This document shows, piece by piece, positions 58,690 to 64,000 of a stretch of 64,000 nucleotides of DNA. Below the pieces are notes generated by a model. The model made no database searches. It saw only the letters and a list, made by a program, of their open reading frames with translations, and was not told the DNA's origin. The position numbers and the translations under genes are program-made. The stretch is from Cyrtodaria siliqua. Lineage: Eukaryota; Mollusca; Bivalvia; Adapedonta; Hiatellidae. The first letter of the stretch is position 1. Each line of letters opens with the position of its first letter. The stretch spans positions 1 to 64,000 of the forward strand of contig JAWPHD010001430.1 in assembly GCA_037043455.1 (NCBI GenBank), written 5' to 3'.

Positions 58690-59560
58690 CTAAAACTTTC
58701 CGAATATTGCCGACAGCAGGAAACCAAATTCGTTCGCATTAAAAACGTGTCGAGGGTTTTTTAACAGCTGATTGTATCCAGGTTATGTCCTTCTTAAGAA
58801 AGTTATAAACTCCATCGAACAAACTTGTCACCATAGCAATGTTCACTTTCTGAGTGTTCATAACCAAGACTCATTGGTGTTCTCATTAACAGCTCAGGGT
58901 CTGGAAGGAGTCTAGACGTGAGAATCGTGGCTCTTATGATAGTTTGTGCCTATCTATGGTAAGAACTGTGATTATTGCAACTAGAAGTCTGCCAAACCAC
59001 TTATTTCCAGGTTGGTTATTTGGAAATGTGGTAGGTCTACCATAAATTTCAAGGATACGCTCGACATACCCAGGCAATTTACGTTTGGTTAGGGATAGCA
59101 AATTTCTGACATGAGCCGAGCATAACGGGCTGACGTATCCTCCTCCCCTTTGGTCAATATGGGCGTCCGTCCTGTCCTAGTTGATGTTTCTGGGACCCTT
59201 AAAACAAATTATCTAATAATTTCATCCCTGGCACACATTAAGCCTTCTCGCAGCTATTCTACTCATTGTCCCTTGACGTAAATCGTCCATTGGCGGACAG
59301 CCTGTATAGCCATGTAGCGGCATAGCATGGTATTCTCAAATACTCACGTAACGTTGAAATTCGAAATTTAGGAAGTCATTAAATACTGCTTTAAAAGGCT
59401 TGGAATTTGTCAGATTCAATGATTTTACATCTTGCCTTTCAAATTGTCAAGCGGGAAAGAGTACTTTCACCCCACCCCAGGGAGTACGTTCAACAATGGC
59501 CTTGCTACGTATATTAGCTGTTAGATCCGTTGAGAATTTAACTTCTTTCTTTATAGCATG
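58690..59560 (-). pseudogene. pogo/Tigger-like (CENP-B-HTH) transposase relic
   Basis: No single frame survives, but reading minus through shifts gives, in order: QGTMSRIAARRLNV (helix-turn-helix, near 59240), GRTPILTKGEEDTSARYARL and MSEICYP (CENP-B-type segment, near 59120), ERILEIYGRPTTFPNNQPGN then KWFGRLL (near 59020), and HVFNANEFGFLLSAIFGK (near 58735). The order and the NxxPGNKWF and FNADETGF-like motifs are those of pogo-type transposases; here the catalytic D-E-T has become N-E-F. A further upstream piece reads RSKAIVERTPWGGVKVLFP. It would have bound and cut element ends; it is dead now. Confidence 0.6.
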
Positions 59561-59599
59561 CAAAAAAAAAGCAAAACGTTCAATACTATCTTAAATAAA

Positions 59600-60930
59600 T
59601 ATGTGTTTTATGAAGGTGTCGATAATAACAAAGTTATATAAAATTATATTCCTATTTTCGACATCCTTACATTATTTTTGGACAAGATCAACTACATTAT
59701 TTTAAGCAATTTTTCGAAACACATTACTGGTCAATTTTGAACTGTAACATCATGGAGAAAGTGTTATATCTATAAAATTCAATGAAATTTTTAAAAAAAT
59801 CACATATCACTCATCTTAACTCAATTGATAATTTGCGGTGATTGAAGTTTGAAGAACCATAAGCTTCCGATAAAAACATGATGATGTAATAGATCAGAAA
59901 AACATTTAAAACAAATTTAAAGAAAGATTACATGGGAGTGTCGGTGTTGGGAAGGTGTCGATGTTAGGCTACATTACTCTATATATAGATAATCAAAATA
60001 TGTTTGTTTTTTCTTTGAAATATTTATTGAACTATGAGTATGAGTTATGGCCTCTTTTATCAAGTAGCACCTTATTGCATACACAAATCTTTGAAGATTT
60101 CTGTGCATCAAGGTGATATTTGATCTTTATGCACATACCCTTCCAGCTGTTATATACTGTTACATGTATTTGTAAAATAGACCTCAATAATGTATTCAGA
60201 TTTAGTTATAAAGTTATGTTTATATAATGTTTCGGTATTTTAACAGTCTTCAACCGTTAAAATACTAATAGTAGGCTGCACTTTTTATTTTTTTGATGCA
60301 TAAGGATTAAGTCGCAAAGTAGTTTAATATTTACATACATTGCATGTTACACAGTCATGTATATGTAACTGAATGAACTAAATGATACTTTAAAGAAAAT
60401 ATAATGATGAGAATATTTAAATGCGTTTTAACTCGGGTATAATCCATTTTTCGTTGAATGCTACTGCAGCATTAAATGGTACAATGGCCTATATGTTCCT
60501 ATCAGATACATCTGGCACTGTAAGGCAATCCTTTGGGTGTTGGTATTCCTTCATAATATGGGTGGAATTCTTCGGGTATAAGCCCCCTTTTGCATATAGA
60601 GTAGATCTTCCTTCTTATCTTTCTATATTGGTATTTTGTATGTGTAGCAAGGTTCAATAGTTGGTATATTTGGTAATTGATTCTTTGTTTGACCTGGTAC
60701 TTAATGAAACATTTTCTGTACCATGTTTCTCTGACATCTTTTAGGACTGCTTTCTACACCATCATAATGTTCTTCACTTTTTTATTTTTATATTATGTGC
60801 TAAATTTATATGCAAGTTATGGAATCGAGTTATCTTGTCTTCGTTTATATTTGTTCTGTCCATGTTCTGCTTACTATCTGACTAGTCTGATGTCTCTTCG
60901 TCTTAACCACTTTAACAATAGTATTCAAAA
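59600..60930. other. AT-rich interior, no recognisable gene
   Basis: Frames at 60421-60660 and 60677-60970 are hydrophobic and AT-driven, with no family motif. The phrase GGTGTCGATAATA/GTGTCGATGTTAG recurs loosely at 59615 and 59956. Confidence 0.5.
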
Positions 60931-60938
60931 ATATACAC

Positions 60939-61327
60939 CAGTGTTTTTTTTCTCTATTTTGGGAACATAGCCCATGGCGTTGGAATTGGGAATTTTAGCG
61001 CGATTTTTCATAAAATTGGGAATTGTAGCGCGATTTTTAATAAAATTCGGAAAAATATAAAGTAAAGCTTTCCTTTCATAATTATATCTTTAATACTGTT
61101 TTTTGTACACCAAGATAAACAGAAGAATTTATAAGCTTTTGAACCCCAATCCAATGAACCCCCAATCATTGGATTGGGACACTAAAAAAAAAAAAAAAAA
61201 AAAAATTATTATTTTTTTTTTTTTTAAAATTGGGAATTTTTTCCTCTTAATTGGGAAAAAAAGGTATGTTTTGGCATTGGGAATATGACCGAATTTCGGC
61301 TATAAAAACAGCCAAAAAAAAACACTG
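60939..61327. mobile_element. hAT-like MITE (CAGTGTTTTTTTT ends)
   Basis: CAGTGTTTTTTTTCTCTATT on the left and, reverse complemented, CAGTGTTTTTTTTTGGCTGT on the right. TACAC flanks both ends (60934-60938, 61328-61332), shorter than the usual 8-bp hAT duplication. Inside, the phrase AATTGGGAATTTTAGCGCG is repeated directly, and A/T runs fill 61184-61225. Confidence 0.6.
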
Positions 61328-61539
61328 TACACTGTATATTAACTTACTTTAAATTTGTCACTTTTAAAACAATACAAAGATAAAAATGCATTAAATCTAT
61401 TACACAATATAGGTTAAAATATTACCGTACTTTGAATACTGTGTATTAAAATAAAAAGTCATATGTTGAAGTAATCTATTAATAATAATTATGTAATATT
61501 CCATTTCCTACTCAGTTTCTATAAGCCAGACATTAATTC

Positions 61540-62425
61540 AAAGCAAGCGGGCAACATGGCTGCCTGCCCATCAACACAGCAAAAAACAATACAAAGCAAG
61601 TGGGCAAGGTGAACGTGCCCCCAAGCCCATCCACACACAAAAAAATGACGATACAAAGCAAGCGGTCAAGGCAAACAGGCCCGTCTGACCACCGAAACTC
61701 AAAGCAAACATGCCTGCCTACCCATCTACACAACAAATGACAATGCAAAGCAAGTGGGTAAGGCAAACATGCCCGCCTACCCACCCACACAACAAATCGA
61801 CACCTTAGAGCATCAATTGGAAATAGTCATATCTTGTTTGAAAAAAATAACGGGCAATATATTCCATCAATTAGCGTATGTAATAATGTAATACTAAATT
61901 CATCAAAATGCTACACATATTCCATGCATAAAGGTGATATCTGCATTGTTTCTATGCATCAATATTCTATTTGCAAATAGCACCTTGCGCACTTGTCCGC
62001 TTGCTTTATATTGTCTTTTATTGTGTGGGTGGGCAGGCGGACATGTTTGCCTTCTCCCTTTGCTTTGTATTGTTGTTCGTTGTGTGGTTGGGGATGTTTG
62101 CCTTGTCTGCTTGTTTTGTATTGCCATTTTGTTGTGTGGGTGGGCATGCGGGCATGTTTACCTTGCCAGCTTGCTTTGTATTGTCATTTGTTGTGTGGGT
62201 GGGCAGACTGCCATGTTTTTGGCATTTTGTTGTGTGGGTGGGCAGGCAGGAATGTTTGCTTTGTCCTCTTTCTTTATATTGCCATTTGTTGTGTGGGTGG
62301 GCAGGCGGGCATGTTTGCCTTGCCTGCTTGCTTTGTACTGCCATTTTGTTGTGTGGGAGGGGCAGGCAGGCATGTTTGCCTTGCACACTTGCTTTGTATT
62401 GTCATTTGTTGTGTGCTTGGGTTTA
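61540..62425. repeat. Two minisatellite arms of ~59-bp units in inverted orientation
   Basis: The right arm (61990-62425, about 7.5 units) has TTGTGTGGGTGGGCAGGCGG, CATGTTTGCCTTGCC and TGCTTGCTTTGTATTG at ~59-bp spacing (62021, 62080, 62132, 62191, 62230, 62289, 62349, 62408). The left arm (61540-61800, about 4 units) is the same unit reversed. About 190 bp of AT-rich sequence separates them. Cysteine-rich frames on plus and Thr/Gln-rich frames on minus are artefacts. Confidence 0.88.
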
Positions 62426-62472
62426 ATTAAAGTAATTAATATAATTAAATAAATCTTAATAGTTTTAATTAA

Positions 62473-63009
62473 AGGGAATGTAGCGACACAGCCAAACACA
62501 TTGTATTATTGAGAGTTCTGATAACTTGGAAAAAGGTGAAATAATTATCAAAATCGGATGATAAACATTTGAAGGTTGTTCTAAAACTAATATGGGAGCC
62601 GCCATTTTCAGAACTATGACGTCATAGTTCCATATTACCATATATGGAATATTGATAAATATCATTTAAAACAAAGAAAATCGCTGCAAATGAATGAATT
62701 GTTTTTACTCTGACATCTTATAAAGCATTATTGCCATTAAGTATTACATATTTTTCATACAGTTGCTGTATTTTTTTCCATATATATCAATAATTGTTCA
62801 TATTTATAAATATTCCATATATGGACCGTCATTTAGAACCGTGATGTCATAGTTCTCAAAATGGCCTCTTCCATATCCATATCAACAGAAACTTCAAATG
62901 ATCATATCTTCTTTGTTTATCATCCGATTTTGATAATTCTTTCACCCTTATTCAAGTTTTCCAAAACTCTCAATAATAAAGATGGTTTGGCTGTGTCGCT
63001 GCATTCCCT
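62473..63009. mobile_element. 537-bp foldback MITE with TTAA duplication (piggyBac-like)
   Basis: AGGGAATGTAGCGACACAGC on the left and, reverse complemented, AGGGAATGCAGCGACACAGC on the right. TTAA flanks both (62469-62472, 63010-63013), the site used by piggyBac-type transposases. The arms stay similar for ~200 bp (AATTATCAAAATCGGATGAT, AGAACTATGAC, CCATATATGGAATATT). It has no coding sequence. Mobilisation by a piggyBac source elsewhere is inferred. Confidence 0.85.
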
Positions 63010-63221
63010 TTAACTTATTTGACTTACTTCAGACAATTTTGCAATTGAACAAAGAGCTTTTTTACTTTTCGTATTTAGCATATTTGTAAAACAATAATTA
63101 CAATATTAAAGAATCATGTTTGTAAACAGGTAAAGATGAGTAACTATGCTTAATGGCAAAGAAAACAAGCATTTATATCAAATGGACTACTTTGGTTATG
63201 GCCACATTTCCTTTGGATTTT

Positions 63222-63277
63222 AGGGCGAAACTAGTCTATTTGCATTTTGCAAATAGACTAGTTTCGCTCTAACAGGC
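63222..63277. repeat. Palindromic copy of the 6.2-kb transposon end core
   Basis: GGGCGAAACTAGTCTATTTG then CATTTTG and CAAATAGACTAGTTTCGCTC form a near-perfect palindrome. It equals two TIR cores back to back, ~180 bp inside the right end. Confidence 0.85.
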
Positions 63278-63455
63278 ATGGCATGTTTGCAGATGGACTA
63301 CTTTGACAACTTAGAGGTTTTCTCATTAACTATTCACAATGGGACACTATAATTTCTAGACATTGTGTAAAACAGGGAATAGTATTAAAAAATGCAAGAA
63401 AGTAGTTTTGATAAAAAATGTCAGTTGGACTAGTTTCGCACTAAGCCCTCGAATT

Positions 63456-63825
63456 GCTGTACACAACAAGGCGACGTGTCGCGCACAAAAACCAGGTCCG
63501 TGGCTCCAAAGTCAAGGTCACACTTAGAGGTCAAAGGTCAAAATCTGTTTGTCTGTACACTCGTGTCTGCTTCATAACTCTGACAGTAATGGATGGATTT
63601 TCAAATAACTTCACACAATTGCTCACCAAAACAAGACGACGTGTCACGCACAAAATCCAGGTCCGTGGCTCCAAGGTCAAGGTCACACTTAGAGATCAAA
63701 TGTCAAAATCCGTTCGTCTGTACAATCGTGTCCGCTTCATAACTCTGACAATAATCAACGGATTTTCAAATAACTTCGCACATTTATTGCTCACCACAAC
63801 AAGACTTTGTGTCACGCACAATTAT
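63456..63825 (+). repeat. 165-bp tandem array, right part
   Basis: Resumes GCTGTACACAACAAGGCGAC; landmarks at 63565 and 63730 keep the 165-bp spacing. The array ends in T-rich sequence from 63826 (poly-T stretches to 63930), then GCTCCAAGGTCAAGGTCACA returns at the window end. Confidence 0.92.
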
Positions 63826-64000
63826 TTTATTTTTTTTTTGAATTTTTTTTTTGAAATTGATTTATTCATTTATTTATTATTATTATTTTTTTTTTTTTTT
63901 TTAAATAATTTTTTTTTTTTTTGAATAATTTTTAAATGTATCTGTTGGTTTCATATTGCTCCAAGGTCAAGGTCACACTTACAGACTTCGGGGGGCATTT

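Larger units (their letters stand above)
57230..63451. mobile_element. 6.2-kb TIR transposon with AATT target duplication
   Basis: Left end CGTGGGCTTAGCGCGAAACT; right end reverse complemented CGAGGGCTTAGTGCGAAACT; both flanked by AATT (57226-57229, 63452-63455). Excising 6226 bp restores the 165-bp register of the host array exactly (57174 to 57339). Extra copies of GCGAAACTAGTCTATTTG-like sequence lie subterminally (57412-57437, 57466-57485, 63222-63277, some inverted), possibly transposase binding sites. It carries other insertions and a decayed transposase. Confidence 0.9.
53989..64000 (+). mobile_element. Third pearl/Helentron-like element, 3' end outside the window
   Basis: After TTTTT comes AGCTCTACTGGCCGAAGC, then GTGGTTATGGGATGGTG, as in the 7432 copy. 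One unit-like stretch (GTTACGGCCCTTG at ~54195) is followed by foreign sequence (54230-55560), then the 161-bp array (55560-56790), the 165-bp array, and the 6.2-kb insertion. The CTCTTG-type 3' end is not reached. No protein is encoded by it. Confidence 0.5.

Noticed and set aside
60677..60970. 97-residue hydrophobic frame as a membrane protein
   Set aside because: AT-rich sequence gives Phe/Leu/Tyr-rich frames by composition; no homologous motif and no supporting exons.
61934..62499. Cysteine/leucine-rich frames resembling secreted or membrane proteins (up to 172 residues)
   Set aside because: Three overlapping plus frames and several minus frames all arise from the 59-bp minisatellite.

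Overview
The window looks like intergenic DNA from a bivalve mollusc genome. This is inferred from the dispersed elements (pearl/Helentron-like repeats with internal satellite arrays that start TAGCTCTACTGG and end GGGCCTCTTG), a tRNA-derived SINE, an I-type LINE, piggyBac, Tc1/mariner, pogo-like and hAT-like relics, many minisatellites, and low GC. I cannot name the species. I see no intact single-copy host gene. Almost every long open frame is either a stop-free tandem repeat or a decayed transposable element.

Layout: 0.2-6.7 kb, AT-rich, possibly bounded by a TA-flanked inverted repeat, with a ~196-bp tandem array and a truncated satellite-bearing element. 7.4-12.0 kb, one pearl-like element with a second inserted inside it, both carrying ~165-bp arrays. 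12.3-15.2 kb, a hairpin-ended dispersed family, a palindrome and a small TA-flanked MITE. 15.5-23.1 kb, minisatellites (18, 48, 21 and 32 bp units), an hAT-like MITE and a tRNA-like remnant. 23.2-31.9 kb, an 8.7-kb composite with inverted ends holding a decayed I-type LINE (endonuclease, reverse transcriptase, RNase H), a mariner-like MITE inside that LINE, and an internally deleted piggyBac transposase on the other strand. 32.0-36 kb, a Tc1-like foldback element, a LINE RT tail, repeats and one unexplained open frame. 37.0-40.2 kb, a satellite-bearing element and a ~340-bp tandem array. 42.0-48.2 kb, a MITE with perfect 55-bp inverted ends abutting a second 5.9-kb member of the 23-32 kb family. 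49.7-53.3 kb, a SINE, a 2.7-kb minisatellite of 21-bp units and an 87-bp higher-order array. 54-64 kb, another pearl-like element with exact 161-bp and 165-bp arrays, the latter split by a 6.2-kb AATT-flanked transposon that itself contains a pogo-like transposase relic, an hAT-like MITE, inverted 59-bp minisatellite arms and a TTAA-flanked MITE.

The parts do not form a pathway; they record layered insertions. The best-supported event is the 6.2-kb insertion: removing it together with one AATT restores the 165-bp period exactly. The strangest objects are the 23.2-31.9 and 42.3-48.2 kb relatives, which share inverted ends, an arginine/serine-rich open frame and an intron-containing tRNA-Leu(CAA)-like gene. 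No new defence, RNA-guided or biosynthetic system is visible.
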